NCBI GenBank assembly: GCA_950022295.1
Contig: OX465600.1
Coordinates: 230,289,782 to 230,353,781, forward strand
DNA length: 64,000 nt
Reading direction: 5' to 3'
Source of the DNA: Bromus sterilis
Lineage: Eukaryota > Streptophyta > Magnoliopsida > Poales > Poaceae
The notes under the pieces were generated by a model. It saw nothing but the letters and a program-made list of their open reading frames with translations. It was not told the origin of the DNA and ran no database searches. Below, in pieces: positions 53,283 through 64,000 of this stretch; the first letter of the stretch is position 1; each line of letters begins with the position of its first letter. Position numbers and translations under genes: made by a program.

Positions 53283-55082
53283 TCACTTATTGCTCGGCTT
53301 CGGCTTCGACTTCGGCTTCGGCTTCAGCGGAGGGAACGGGAGATAACCTTGGAATGAGTTGAATGGTCTGTCATCACCATGTTGATGTAAGCGGGCTTCT
53401 ATGTCAGTGTTAGGTAGTGGACGATGACTGTAGAAGAACACCCCATCACTATGTATGACATCCCTGGAGATTGTTCGCGCGATCATTTGCTGGATTCGGC
53501 CGAACTCTTGTCTTACTTCGGCATCGGAGGACCGCGCCAAGGTTCCGCACCATTTTGCGAGAGACGACAGATATTGTAGTCGTTGTTCATCCTTTACGTA
53601 CTCGCGCATATGATAGATGGAGTACCAGGCCTCCCTCGTACTTCCTGGCGCCTGCTTGATGCAGGCGAAGTATGTTTTATGGATGAATGTGTACTTTCCT
53701 TGCCTTTGGTTTTTTATTTTTATGATGCCCTCTCTATAAGAGTAGCCAGTGAGAGCATCATCCAGAACATCCTTGATTAGCTTGTAGTCTTTGTACTTCT
53801 GATGACTCCCCGAGTCGAGATGTATGGCAAGCGAGTCTTTCGGCTCGAGAGCGATGAGGTTGCCGTAGTGGTTGCTACACAAAATAGTTTGTAGTTCAAA
53901 TATATCATCAGCCTCAGATTAGTTTAACGATAGCGAAAGCATGTTACGGCTGCAAGCGAGAATGACTTACTCAGGGAAGTAAGGCATGAGAAAGATGTTC
54001 TTGGAAGGATGATCCACGAAGAAATCTTCGATGTACTTCGTTGTCGCTATCTTGCCCTTAGGGTTGTTCAAGAACTGTTCTTGCATGTAGAAGGGGTCCA
54101 TTATAGCGATGTTCGGGGTATTCTCTTTAATGAGCCGGTGAGCCAAGCTTAGCGCAGCCAAGCGGACCATATATGGGTGGAGCGCATTCATGTGGAACAT
54201 GTCAAAGATGTTATTAAATCTCAAGAAAGAACAAGCCCCTGGGTATTTATCCACAAATCCCAAGCCCTCTGGTACCTTTCCTATGTAAAGCGGGTATGTT
54301 GGATTGTCATCTTTGGCAAGATTTGTCTCCACATAAACAATAGCATTATGGAGGTTCCTCATATCCGAAGTGACGATTTCTAACAATTTTGGCGGCAACA
54401 TCGGTTTACCCAACTCATGGATATCATGCCAGTTTATGATGGGTACCTTGTCCTGGACCCGGATCGGCTTCCTACACCCCTCCACCGGCTGGCTGCTGGA
54501 GTCAAAGGCACGTTTCTTCGCTCTTTTCTGCCCCGTCATCTTCTTGCTAGCAGGATGCACAAATGAATCTTGGAGCTCCTCTTGGAGTGTGTCTTGGCTG
54601 AGACCAACTGGATCACGAGGGCTGAAGGGGGATGCTTCTGGCGCTCCTTGAGAAGAGAATAAATGCCTCGTCGAGCGGGGAGGAACCTGGCTGGGACCGG
54701 TGACTTGTGTATCATCAAGTGGACCCTGGCTGGCAGCAAGTAAGTCATGGTCATCAACGAGGAAGTCTTCGACGCGAACATCATCGTTGTCGTGATGATC
54801 CGCAGGTTCAGCAAATGCCTCGTTTTTCTCTGGGGTGATGAAAGAAGGGTCTAGACGAATCAGATCTTTAGGCCATAGCATTGGCCAAGACAAGCATTGT
54901 TCAAGGTTCAACTTGCTATCGGCTTCAGGGGGTTGAGTCGGAGGATCCAAATTTGCGCAACCCGAGAACACCCGGTCCAATGTAACCCTAAACATGGTAT
55001 CGGACATAGGCACTGTGTGGAACACACGATTAAGTGGTGTCACGATACGTGCCTTTGCCACGTCCTTCAACTCATTACCCAA
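53283..55082 (-). CDS. CACTA-2 second gene with C48 (Ulp1-like) fold lacking the catalytic cysteine
   Basis: Two exons, 53971-55082 and 53283-53874, join across a 96-bp intron (GTAAGT...TGTAG) to give YFPDNHYGNLIALEP. Exon one has a domain like the central part of CACTA second proteins (ARIVTPLNRVFHTVPMSDTM), an acidic linker, a basic stretch (KKMTGQKRAKKRAF) and the start of the peptidase-like fold. Exon two has the expected His (DNHYGN) and Asp (AIHLDSGS), but the position of the catalytic Cys after QAPGS reads REAWYSIYHM. The C-terminus is a Lys-Pro/Ser repeat. Further 5' exons are likely upstream (for example the GC-rich block to 57015); the true start is not settled. No stop breaks the two exons. 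Confidence 0.7.
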
Positions 55083-56595
55083 CTCATTGTTGACTTATCA
55101 CCGGGTAGCATGTTCAGTTAAGTTCAGCAAATTTTAAAATTCTTCACTAACTATAGAAAAAATTACCTATGCAGAACATGAAGTTAAAGCTCTCATTTTC
55201 AGTATTTTTAGCATGACCTATTTTTAGCAAAAGTCATGCCAAAATTCACGGAAAATTTTGGCATGACCTTTGCTGAATATAGGACATATGGAGTACCCGA
55301 ATTTGCCGGAACGGAAGTTAATCAACATTCCGGAAATCTCAAGGCCTCATGGGTACCTGCAATGTGGACCAGCACCTCATGGGTACATGCATATATAAGA
55401 TATAACTGACCAGCAGCACACAACAACACCAGCAATGTGGGAGCACACATGCATAAAGCTATAACTGGACCAACACCACAAATGTGGCAGCACATGTATA
55501 AGAAAAACAGAAAGACCACAACACCAATAAAACAACAACCTATCTCATTCACAGGAGGAGATCACTAGAGGAGGAGAAGATGAAGAGATCACCTCACAGG
55601 CTATAGCACACGGGGGCTGGTACGGTGGCAACTCGTCTTTCTTTTCTACATTATAAGAACACATATGTTAGTGCCAACAAAACAACAGCAAAATATAGTA
55701 CTGATTAGATAACTAGCTAGATATGACTATGAAGTAGTTTATTTTGATGTCATCTTAAATAAAAAGTGTGCAAGAAAACTGGAAATATACTGGGGCACAG
55801 AGTAGCCAGCAAAAAGCATTAACAAAACTAAAACTTAAAACAACTGAATTTACTTCTTCTGCATTATCATTCCCAACAAGTATGTGTCTGGCTACATATG
55901 TTTCTTTCTCTTCTGGATTTGTTTCTAGCCTATCTTTATCTGAGAACTGAAACGGGCCTTACAAGAATGCCTATGTGAGTTTAAAATACAAGCTCTTAAC
56001 TAGCTTAGGAGGATTTTTTAATAGCAACTTTGAACAAGCAAGCAAGTGCAGCATCTTCTCTTTATCAGTTTTTAGAGAAGAATAAGTTTAGGGATAGAAA
56101 AGGGATGTAGCCATAACCATAGAAAATGTCACAGAAGAAGAGAGTGATAGTCCAGAACATCTATGCTTAATTTCTTATAACAACCATTTTACCCTGAGAA
56201 CAAAGCATGCAAACTGATACAATGATTCTGAATTAATACTCTGAAAAACAAGAAATCCAGTCTTGTGTCACTCCAAACAATCCCATGTTGGTTCTAGCAT
56301 AGGAGCACCATTTGTTTTGAGATGAAACAATTACATGTATCTCCAAGGGAAAAAATTTCAACGTTGAACCCATCAGTAAAATATATCAAAAGATCTTCTA
56401 CATGCAGAACACAAGCACACACTTGCACTTGGGTATTTTCTGCATATAGATACATAGCACCCACTAGCATGGGCTAGATATAATTACTAAATAGTATATT
56501 TACAAAATAATTTGATGAACTACACATAATAAGATGAACTACACATTGCAGGAGTAAAACAAGGAATAGATCCTATGCATACTTAAAAACAGTAT
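55083..56595 (-). other. CACTA-2 intron or 5' region of the second gene
   Basis: AT-rich, with no long frame. It includes a roughly 90-bp block (55240-55335) duplicated at 60955-61040 and a possible short exon around 55570-55640 reading DELPPYQPPCAI on the minus strand. Confidence 0.45.
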
Positions 56596-57015
56596 TTAAT
56601 TATGCATAAACCCAAACTGGATAGGAACTAGACAAGAACCAGAAAAAGTGGTCTCCTGCTCCTCCTGGTGCAGGCTGTGGTCGACGTGGCCTCCTTCTCC
56701 CCTCCTGGCGTCAGGTGGCGGTGCTCGTCCTGGTGCCCCTCCTTCTACCTGCGGACGGGCGAGCGGCGGGTTAGGGTTCGTCAGGGAGGGGGATGGGGAG
56801 GGGAGGCGAGAGAGATGGGAGAGGGCGGCGGCGTACTGCAGACGGGAGAGGTCAGGAGGCGGTGGCGGCCGTTCCAGCGCGGAGCGTGCGTCCGTTCTGG
56901 CACGGACGGTGGATGTCGCCGGCGATGGGAGGCGCACGGGGTGTGGCTGGGAGCGGTTGAAGAGAGAAGAGGAGAAGAGATGTGATCCAGAAAATAGGCG
57001 GGGGAGCATAGTCAT
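56596..57015 (-). other. CACTA-2 GC-rich block, possible first exon of the second gene
   Basis: A minus-strand 139-codon frame, Ser/Pro/Arg-rich and low in complexity, starting MTMLPRLFSGSHLF. GC content jumps relative to both flanks, as it does in CACTA-1 at 23996-24240 just after its internal promoter. I read it as a leader or first exon rather than a recognised protein. Confidence 0.4.
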
Positions 57016-57064
57016 AGGGTACCCAAGTTACCGTGGCGGACAGACAACCACGTTTGACAGCGAT

Positions 57065-57155
57065 ATTCTTTTTTCCCTGGCGTGAAAAAGTGGAGCGTCT
57101 GCCAGAGGTGACTCTACCACTGGCATACAAAAATTCTGGCCGCCAGAGCTTCTTT
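57065..57155 (-). promoter_or_regulatory. Internal cluster of CACTA-2 subterminal-type repeats, candidate promoter of the second gene
   Basis: Motifs ctggcgtga, ctgccagagg, ccactggcataca and ggccgccagagc occur within 90 bp, between the transposase 3' end and the GC-rich leader. The same motif family otherwise occurs only at the element ends. Position and type parallel the palindrome cluster of CACTA-1. Confidence 0.5.
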
Positions 57156-57411
57156 TTTTGTATCTGCTTTTTTTCTATTCTTGTATTTGATTTTCTCTCT
57201 ATTTTATTAAAAGGGTTGTTTTCATATAAAAGTAGTCAAAAAATGTATGACTTAAAAAAATAATTGCAAGTGAAAGATATATATTATATACAAATGAGAG
57301 GTACATATAATAAGAGTGTCATCGATAATATTAGTTCATCGATACAAGTTTGTAGTCTCAGACAAAAGAGAAATCAATACATAGTTTCTTCGCACACATT
57401 GCCCGTCTTTC
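57156..57411. other. CACTA-2 region 3' of the transposase
   Basis: AT-rich, no gene seen; likely 3' untranslated and flanking region of the minus-strand transposase. Confidence 0.4.
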
Positions 57412-60400
57412 TCAGCGTTTGGTAATTTTCTTGCCTTTTTTTGTCGCAGTTGCATAATTTAGCCTGACATTGTGACTACTTCTTTTGAACGGACGATCTG
57501 ACCTAGGTAGCGTCGTTCTGCTCCTTCTTGTGGTGTATTTTGCATTATCATCGTCATCTTCATCATCTTCGTTATTTGGGTCGCCGAACATGTCGAAGTC
57601 TTCTTCGTCGGCCATTCCTATGATGTTTCTTTTGCCTCTCCTCATGACCACACGGCTAGGCCTACAGGGGTCTGTTATGAAGAAGAAATGGGACACGTGC
57701 TTAGCCAATACCCATGGCTCATTTTGCGCAGTGACGTTCACACTAGATGAAGTGTTGCCGGCTTCGGGTATAACCATGGTGGTGAAGTATTTGTTTTCTT
57801 TCATGACGGTTGATCTCCTAGCCCATCTGACACGAAACATCGGCACCTTCTCTCCAGAGTGGTCAAGCTCCCATATCTCCTCAATCCTTCCGTAGTATCG
57901 TAATTTTTCATTACCGATTGAGGATACCATCGTTACTCCTGAGTTTTGATAAGAAGAACTTTTATCCTTTTCTTCCGTGTAGAATGTGAACCCATTTATA
58001 TCATATGCGTGAAACATCGCAAGGTTGGGTGAGGGACCATGTGACAAAGCATATAAGATTCTGCCTTCTGGACAATCTATTGGTGGATTAGCGATAAGGT
58101 GTTCTTTGAACCAACGCAAGAAAGTGGAGTTGTGCTCTCTGATTACTTCCCCATCTGTCCTTTCCCTACCCTGGTCAGTGTACTTCTCCCTAATGATGTT
58201 TTCATGCTCTTTGCACCAGGGATCGACCATTTCAAGGTATTGTAGAGCTACCAAGTTTGCCCTGTTAAAGTCGACGCGTCGTTTTTCAAAGTCTACATGC
58301 AATTCCCTCCGGCCATTCTTGTGGCCTCCTCCGTCGAGCCTGCCAAGGTGTCTATTTCTGGGCAGGCCAACAGGGTCATCGACTTCGCCCAGGAGATTCA
58401 TGCAGAAAGAGATGCACTCTTCGGTAAGATACCCCTGAACGATGCTTCCTCCGGACGGGCCCTGTTACGAACGAATCCTTTGATGATTCCATTCATCCTT
58501 TCGAACGGCATCATGTTGTGCAGGAACGCCGGTCCGAGGTGGATGATATCTTCCACGATATGGACCAACAGATGCACACAAATGTCAAAGAATGCGGGTG
58601 GAAAGTAAATCTCAAGTTCGCATAATATCACAACGATCTCTTCCTGCAACCTTGAGAGTTGCTTCCGTGTAATCGACTTTCGAGAGATCACGTCGAAAAA
58701 GTTACAGAAATCGAAAAGGGTTTCACGTACGTGCTTGTCCATTATCCCTCGAATTGCAACCAGAAATATCTGCATCATCATCACATGACAGTCATGAGAC
58801 TTCATCCCGCTGAACCTTTGTTTCTGCTGGTCTAGATATCTGCTTATCATCCCACAGTAACCGAAAGGGGTTTTGACTCCTAGAAGGCACTTGATTAATT
58901 TTTGAAGCTCGTTCTCACTTAGAGTGAAACAGGATGGGGGGCAGTGATAGTCATTTTTCTTAACCTTTTTTCCCTTGTGTCGGTTTTTCTCCTCAGCTGA
59001 TGACTCAATTCCCCCGTGAAGCTCTTCCCTGAAACCTAGATGTATCAGGTCATTTCTTGCTTTCAGCCCATCTTTGGTTTTTTCTGGCATGTTGAGGAGA
59101 GTGGAAAAAAAACTCTCGAACACATTCTTCGTGATATGCATTAGATCAAGGCAATTAGGCGTATCGAGAACAGACCAGTACTTCAAGTCCCAAAACACGG
59201 ACCTCGTCTTCCATACATCCAGGAGCGGTTTTGGTGCCTTTTGCTTCTTTCCTGGCTTAGGGCACTGATCCCAATCATTCAACAACTCATATATTTCTTC
59301 ACCGCACCTCTTATGTGGAGGTCCCCGGAGCTCATCTTCACCATTGAAAAGGTCTCCACGCCTTCTCCACGGGTCATCCTTGTGTAACCACCTTCGATGC
59401 CCCGTGTAGACAGTTTTTGAAGACCCGGGATCTTTCTTAAGTTGCATAAACGTTGGATCATCCATGCACCTCATACATCCCCAATATCCGTGGAAAACCT
59501 AGCCTGCGACACATCCCCCGTGAAGCTCTTCCCAGAAACCTAGATGTATCAGGTCATTTCTTGCTTTCGACATAACCTCGTACAAAGCAAGCAGGCTCTC
59601 ATAGGGAAATATTTTTCTGCGACGGCGTTGCATGTGTTCACCCCTTCCCATAACGTGTCTAGCTCATCTTTCATTAGCTTTAGATACAGATTGATGTCGT
59701 TGCCAGGTTGTTTTGGCCCTTGAATTAGCATGCACATGTGTATGTACTTACTCTTCATGCATAACCAGGGGGGGAGGTTGTATATCCATACGAACATGGG
59801 CCAAGTGCTATGTGTGCTTCTCTAGTTGCTGTATGGATTCACTCCATCGGTGCTCACACCCAACTTGAGGTTCCTCGGATCTTCCGCGAAACTTGCATCT
59901 ACGCCGTCTAATGCTCTCCACCGGCTTGCGTCCGAAGGGTGTGTCAGAACTGCCTTTTCACACCGTTTTGGATCTTTCAATACTACATTTTTTCTGTCCG
60001 CGTGCCACCGCATGAGCTTGGCTTCCTTGTAGTCCACGAAATACCGCTGCAAACGGGGAATGAGCGGAAAATAGCACACAACTTTCCGAGGTTCTTTCTT
60101 CCCTTCCTTGTATTGAGCTGCATTGCACACGGGACATGTGATCATGTTCGCGTCCTCTTTCCGATAAATGTAGCAATCATTGATGCACACGTGGTATTTT
60201 TCATGCGGTAAATCAAAGGGGCACACAACTTTCTTGGCGTCATCACAACTTGTAGGACACGAGCTGCCCTCCGGAAGCTTACTCTACCAGTATTGTAGGC
60301 TAGCGTCGACGCTTATGTCAGTCCATTTCTGTTTTTCCTTCATTTTGAGAACATCGAGCGCTACTTTCAAGCGAGAGTCTTCCGATCCGCAACCTGGATA

Positions 60401-60904
60401 CAACGGAGTATTCGAGTCTACCTCCAGTTGTGCCATCTTAGCTTTCTCTATACTAGAAGATCTGCAAGTAGTCGTCTTCTTTAGAAGCAGCTCTTTGAGA
60501 TGAGGATCCCGCACGGCTGAAGTTAGCAGTGTTTGCATGTCATCGTCTTCGGTTAAGTTTTGTTCAGCATCTTCTAGATCTCCAACATCATGTGCGGGAG
60601 GATCATCAGGCGGCTCTTCGTCTTCTTGCCCATGATCGTTATTATTGTCATGTTGATTATGATCCACCGCACCATCATGGACTTCATCATCATCATCTTC
60701 ATCAAGCCACTGAGTGTGGCCATCCATGAAACCATGTATGAGCAGATGCCCCAGAACCTCTCCCGAAAAGGGGTTCAGCAAGCCCACTTTTTTGCATTTG
60801 CGACACGGACATCTTATCTCCCTCCTATTATTTTGTATCATGTCGTCTGTAGCGTATCTCAAATATTTGTTCACGACACGTTCACTCATAAGGTCGGGCG
60901 CCAT
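57412..60904 (-). pseudogene. CACTA-2 TNP2-like transposase, broken by stops, a frameshift and a 54-bp filler insertion
   Basis: Starts around MAPDLMSERVVNKYLRYATD with a Cys-rich transposase-associated domain (CPCRKCKK, HLLIHGFMDGH) and an Asp-rich linker. Transposase_21 follows (CPFDLPHEKYHVCINDCYIY, GVSTDGVNPY, YNLPPWLCMKSKYIHMCMLI), then DUF4218 (around 58820-58450; LHNMMPFERMNGIIKGFVRN) and DUF4216 (around 58090-57820; YYGRIEEIWELDHSGEK), with a basic C-terminus. Breaks: TAG at 60284-60286, TAG at 59822-59824, a segment replaced by filler at 59515-59568 with frame loss and extra stops, and a 1-nt frameshift near 58448. It would recognise and cut element ends. Confidence 0.88.
59515..59568. 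repeat. 54-bp templated filler inside the CACTA-2 transposase
   Basis: The sequence is the same as 59011-59064 with one mismatch, in the same orientation, 504 bp away. It sits where the conserved stretch between LLCT and VAG should be, so it replaced coding sequence during repair. Confidence 0.85.
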
Positions 60905-60952
60905 ATCGATCGCCTGCACGTGATAGAACCACAAGACAAGTAAAACAATCAT

Positions 60953-61550
60953 TTTTCATTAAAAATTTCGGCATGACCTTCCTACAAATAGGACTAAGAG
61001 AGTGCCAAAATTTGCCGAAACAGAAATGAATCAACATTCCGACAAAATATTGACATCATTTCCTGCACAATAAGAATAGCACATATATGCATCATCACAT
61101 ATCCGGAAAAATTTCATCATCTCATATATGCATGCATGCATCATCATCAAGAATATATAGCACATATATATGCATCATCACATATCCGACACAATACAAA
61201 AATAGCACATATATGTTGATCCCTCACCTTAAGAGAGACAATTTGGGAGAGAATAGAGATGTAGATAGATCTAGCTAGACCTATAGAGATGATATATTTG
61301 GATCTCACCAAAAGGAGCTAAATTTGGTTCTTTTGTGGCCATTTCTTTTGGTAGAAAGGACATTAGAAGGGTAATGGAGCTAGATCTATCACATAAACTA
61401 GTTTTAATTGGTTAAAAAGAGTGGTGGAGATGGGGGTAAGGGGAGGAACTTTGAGCTAGTGAGAAGAGAAATAATGGAGGTGCAATAATGGAGGGAATTG
61501 ATGGCAGCCCGAGCACCAATAATTGCACAGAATACCTCTGGGGTACAAGC
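60953..61550. other. CACTA-2 upstream region of the transposase gene
   Basis: Non-coding, AT-rich. It starts with the block duplicated from 55240-55335 and includes two copies of atatgcatcatcacatatccg (about 61085 and 61168). It is probably promoter and leader. No gene seen. Confidence 0.45.
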
Positions 61551-61914
61551 TACGTGTCCGCCATAGGTAACAAAGCTAGCGCTGGCGTACAAACCAACCG
61601 CCCGCCAGCACAAACATCTGCAATTTAATATATTTCGTGGCCAAATTTCCTCTGGCGTACGAGCTAAACTGTACGCCAGCGGCAACAGAAATAGCGCTGG
61701 CGGGCAGAGCTTCTGTACGCCAGTGGAAGTTGGATCTGATTCCTAGCCCGGGGCAAGTCGTGCCTCAGGCGTGCACAAAACATTGTACGCCAGCGGTAAC
61801 TTCTATTGCCCTGGCGTCCACTGAACTCTGTACGCCAGTGAAAGTAGCGCCGGCGTACAACTTTTGACGTCCGCCAGCAATGAGCTCGCGGCTATAGCCT
61901 ATTTCCTACTAGTG
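61551..61914. repeat. CACTA-2 right subterminal array and terminal inverted repeat
   Basis: About twelve gtacgccag or ctggcgtac units in both orientations, then ctatttcctactagtg. Confidence 0.85.
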
Positions 61915-61917
61915 CAA

Positions 61918-62508
61918 GGGTGGGGCCCATCCCCCTCCCTTGGCCGGCGCACCTCCCCCCTTGGAGTTTGGTCCCACATGGGGGAGGGGAGGAGGATGGA
62001 ACCCCCCCCCTTTGGCCTATATAAGGAGGGGTACACCCCCCTTTTTTCAACAACAACAAAATTTCTCTCCCTCTCCTTCTCTTATCTAGTGAGTGGACTC
62101 CCCTTGTTTGGAGGCTACACCTAGTGTGGAGTTCTCGACCATAGCAGGCCGGGGCTCTGCCGGAGTCAGGATCCGAATCCGTCTTTCTTCCGCTGCTCTC
62201 CTGGTTCGGGGCCCGGAGGGAACATCGATTGTACCGTACGTGTATAATCACTTCGAGGCACTAAACCTGTGGTGCTACTTCATCGCTGGAGGTCAACCGG
62301 GAGTCTCCATTGCCGGTGGTCTTCAACACGACAGGGAAGTCGTAGTTCTGAGTCTACACCAGCCACGTTCGCAAGAACATTTCCCTCTTTAGGTCTTCAA
62401 AGGTATGAACTCCGATTCCCTCCGTTACTTTACATCGCCATAGTATAGATCTTGGGTTCGGGTATCGTAGGTATGAAACATTTGTGTTTTCTGCCCCGTA
62501 TCCCAACA
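61918..62508 (+). repeat. Copia-C 5' LTR, part 3
   Basis: The remainder of the LTR with the TATA box TATATAAG at 62018-62025. It ends CCCAACA and aligns with 7330-7971 of Copia-B. Confidence 0.88.
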
Positions 62509-62509
62509 G

Positions 62510-62522
62510 TGGCATCATGAGC
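62510..62522 (+). other. Copia-C primer-binding site
   Basis: tggcatcatgagc; initiator tRNA-Met type with one substitution and an extra base relative to Copia-B. Confidence 0.75.
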
Positions 62523-63472
62523 TAGCTATGCGTAGATGTATTGTACGGGTAGAACACATCTAGGACGTGGGCATCGGATCGTCATTCATTACCCTCCCAC
62601 GTGTACTCATTTAGCGTTGCAGCAATGTCTGATGAAGCAACCCCCGACCGACCTTACGCGTTTACGCGAGACTGGTTCCATGCTTGACCTATGGCTTGTA
62701 TGATATAAGTGGATGGGGTTGTCTGTCTCTCAGCATTAGCGATGCGTAGATGTTTGCAATAGAGGGCCCCATCAGGGGTATAATAGAAACGATTGGTGAT
62801 CGGTGTTGTGGCATGTTTTTTTTCGCAGGATAGAAATCGTTTTTCTCTCTCCAAACCCCTAGCAGCCACGTAAAATTGCACAAGCTAAAGTAGAAAGGCG
62901 TTTAACTTTGCTTTGCATGAAGGGGGATCATAGCTTGTATGATTTACAATTTTACTTCCTGTTTATGCTAGTATGCTAGATATGACGACGGTAGCACAAA
63001 TAGGACCATCTCTCACAATACCAACATTGTGTTCTCCCTTGGTGGGCACCACCTGGAAGGATCTCCCATATGGCCGACATTCCGTACATACCGGGTGTCA
63101 CACATATTAAAGGCGTTCTCATGAGGTTGGGTTCAGCGAGCCTGGCATATGAAGATATGGCCTTGCTGAACAGCTAACATCAAGGTTGGATTGGCAGGCT
63201 TGACGTATGTAGATGCGGGCCTGGAACACAGTAGATCGAAAGATCGAGCACGAGTCACATACCTAATATGATTGGCTTAGAGGCCTACCTGGGTCGCATA
63301 CTGATGGCCGTGACGATCGAGGGAGGTATGGGGTCAGGGATTGTGTAATTACTTAGTTAAATTGATAGGTGTTTATCTAAGTGGGAGCTTTCTAGAAATT
63401 TGAAGATTAAATTGAAAACTCCACATTATGAACAAAAGTCTAAATATGTATCTTTGTGAATCACCATTGTAG
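62523..63472 (+). other. Copia-C untranslated leader
   Basis: Non-coding leader similar to those of Copia-A and Copia-B. No gene seen. Confidence 0.6.
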
Positions 63473-63474
63473 AT

Positions 63475-64000
63475 GGCAGCACCACGCCCTCGTTCAACTT
63501 AGGCTCATTCCTAGAGAAATACAAACTGAAAACTGATGGGTCCAGCTTCACCAACTGGTTCCGTACGCTGAGGATTCTCCTCGTTCCCCTCAAAATGGCA
63601 TACGTACTAGAGGGCACGTTAGGTGACGCACCAGTAGATGATGCCAGTCAGGATGAGAAGAATGTCTATCTCTCCAAAACTGATGATTACAACCTTGTCC
63701 AGAGTGGCATGCTCTACTCACAGGAGGCTGAGCTGCAGAAGTGCTTTGAGAGGATGGGTGCATATGAGATTATCACCGACCTCAAGGTCGTCTTTGCACC
63801 TCAAGCCAGGGCTGAACGGCATGAGGCTTCTGAAGCCTTCTTCTCGGCTAAGATGGACGAGCACAGCAGCGTGAGTGAGAACGTGGTCAAAATTTCTGGC
63901 TACATTGAACGCTTGAATTCTCTGGAATGTGAGATTCCAGGTGAACTTGCAGTTGATAGGGTGTTGCAGTCGCTTCCCCCTAGCTACAAAGGCTTTGTGC
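63475..64000 (+). CDS. gag: Copia-C gag, 5' part (continues beyond the window)
   Basis: An open frame of 175 codons running off the end. It reads NLGSFLEKYKLKTDGSSFTN, then WFRTLRILLVPLKMAYVLEG, and ends LQSLPPSYKGFV, a UBN2-type Copia gag. Gag forms the particle that packages element RNA. The nearest ATG (63473-63475) is out of frame with it by an apparent one-base loss right after the start codon, since reading GGC-AGC-ACC requires a missing base. Otherwise no stop interrupts it. It is better preserved than the gag of Copia-A or Copia-B, suggesting a member closer to an autonomous source. Confidence 0.8.

Larger units (their letters stand above)
52143..61914 (-). mobile_element. CACTA-2, complete 9.8-kb CACTA transposon, TSD caa
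   Basis: Ends CACTAGTAGGAAATAG and CTATTTCCTACTAGTG are perfect inverted repeats over 16 bp. The TSD caa is at 52140-52142 and 61915-61917. Subterminal arrays of gtacgccagcggta-type units occupy both ends. Three minus-strand genes: TNP2-like transposase (57412-60904), a second gene with a C48-like fold (53283-55082, 5' exons uncertain) and a small hybrid-binding-domain membrane protein (52742-52996). The transposase is broken, so the copy is not autonomous. Confidence 0.92.
40823..64000 (+). mobile_element. Copia-C, BARE/Angela-like element, 5' LTR and gag start, truncated by window end
   Basis: The LTR begins TGTTGGATATG (40823) and ends CCCAACA (62508), followed by a primer-binding site (62510-62522). 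With Gypsy-2, CACTA-2 and their TSD copies removed, the LTR sums to about 1,667 bp, close to the Copia-A and Copia-B LTRs. The leader and a gag frame follow. The 3' part is outside the window, so its TSD cannot be checked. It inserted into Gypsy-0. Confidence 0.85.

Overview
This window looks like heterochromatic or intergenic DNA from a large-genome grass, most likely a Triticeae species (wheat, Aegilops, rye or barley group). That rests on BARE/Angela-type Copia LTRs, Tat-lineage Gypsy elements, and CACTA transposons whose ends carry ACCGGT-type or GTACGCCAG-type subterminal repeats. I found no host gene, tRNA, rRNA or CRISPR array. Almost every base belongs to a transposable element, and most coding regions are broken.

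The layout is one nested stack of seven elements, resolved from target-site duplications (TSDs) and terminal motifs. (1) Gypsy-0 is the oldest base, minus strand, partial, at 1-3700 and 40028-40822. (2) Gypsy-1 at 3701-40022 (plus, TSD cttgt) landed in the gag of Gypsy-0. (3) Copia-A at 4047-32081 (minus, TSD ggtgg) landed in the left LTR of Gypsy-1. (4) Copia-B at 6248-14494 (plus, TSD tctaa) and (5) CACTA-1 at 18543-30100 (minus genes, TSD aga, left copy mutated to ata) landed inside Copia-A. (6) Copia-C starts at 40823 (plus) and runs off the right end. Its 5' LTR was hit by Gypsy-2 at 41878-52116 (plus, TSD gtttc) and (7) CACTA-2 at 52143-61914 (minus genes, TSD caa), which lie only 26 bp apart. 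By-eye LTR divergence fits the nesting order: Gypsy-1 differs by about 8% over its first 346 bp, Copia-A by several percent, Copia-B by under 1%.

The retroelements are largely non-autonomous. Gypsy-0 lost pol, Gypsy-1 has gag and unknown ORFs but no pol, and Copia-A and Copia-B keep only gag and reverse-transcriptase relics. Gypsy-2 is the only element with recognisable full gag-pol, riddled with stops. An archaeal-type second RNase H marks it as Tat lineage.

The most notable content is accessory. Gypsy-2 carries an intact antisense ORF with a plant B3-like DNA-binding domain and its own TATA box. Gypsy-0 carries a different, multi-exon coiled-coil antisense gene at the equivalent position. 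Each CACTA element has the usual TNP2-type transposase gene and a second gene ending in a C48 (Ulp1-like) peptidase fold. Each also has a small third gene ending in a predicted membrane anchor: in CACTA-2 the anchor is fused to an RNase H1-type hybrid-binding domain, in CACTA-1 to a coiled coil. In both CACTA elements a cluster of subterminal-type repeats sits inside the element just upstream of the second gene, as a candidate promoter/operator.
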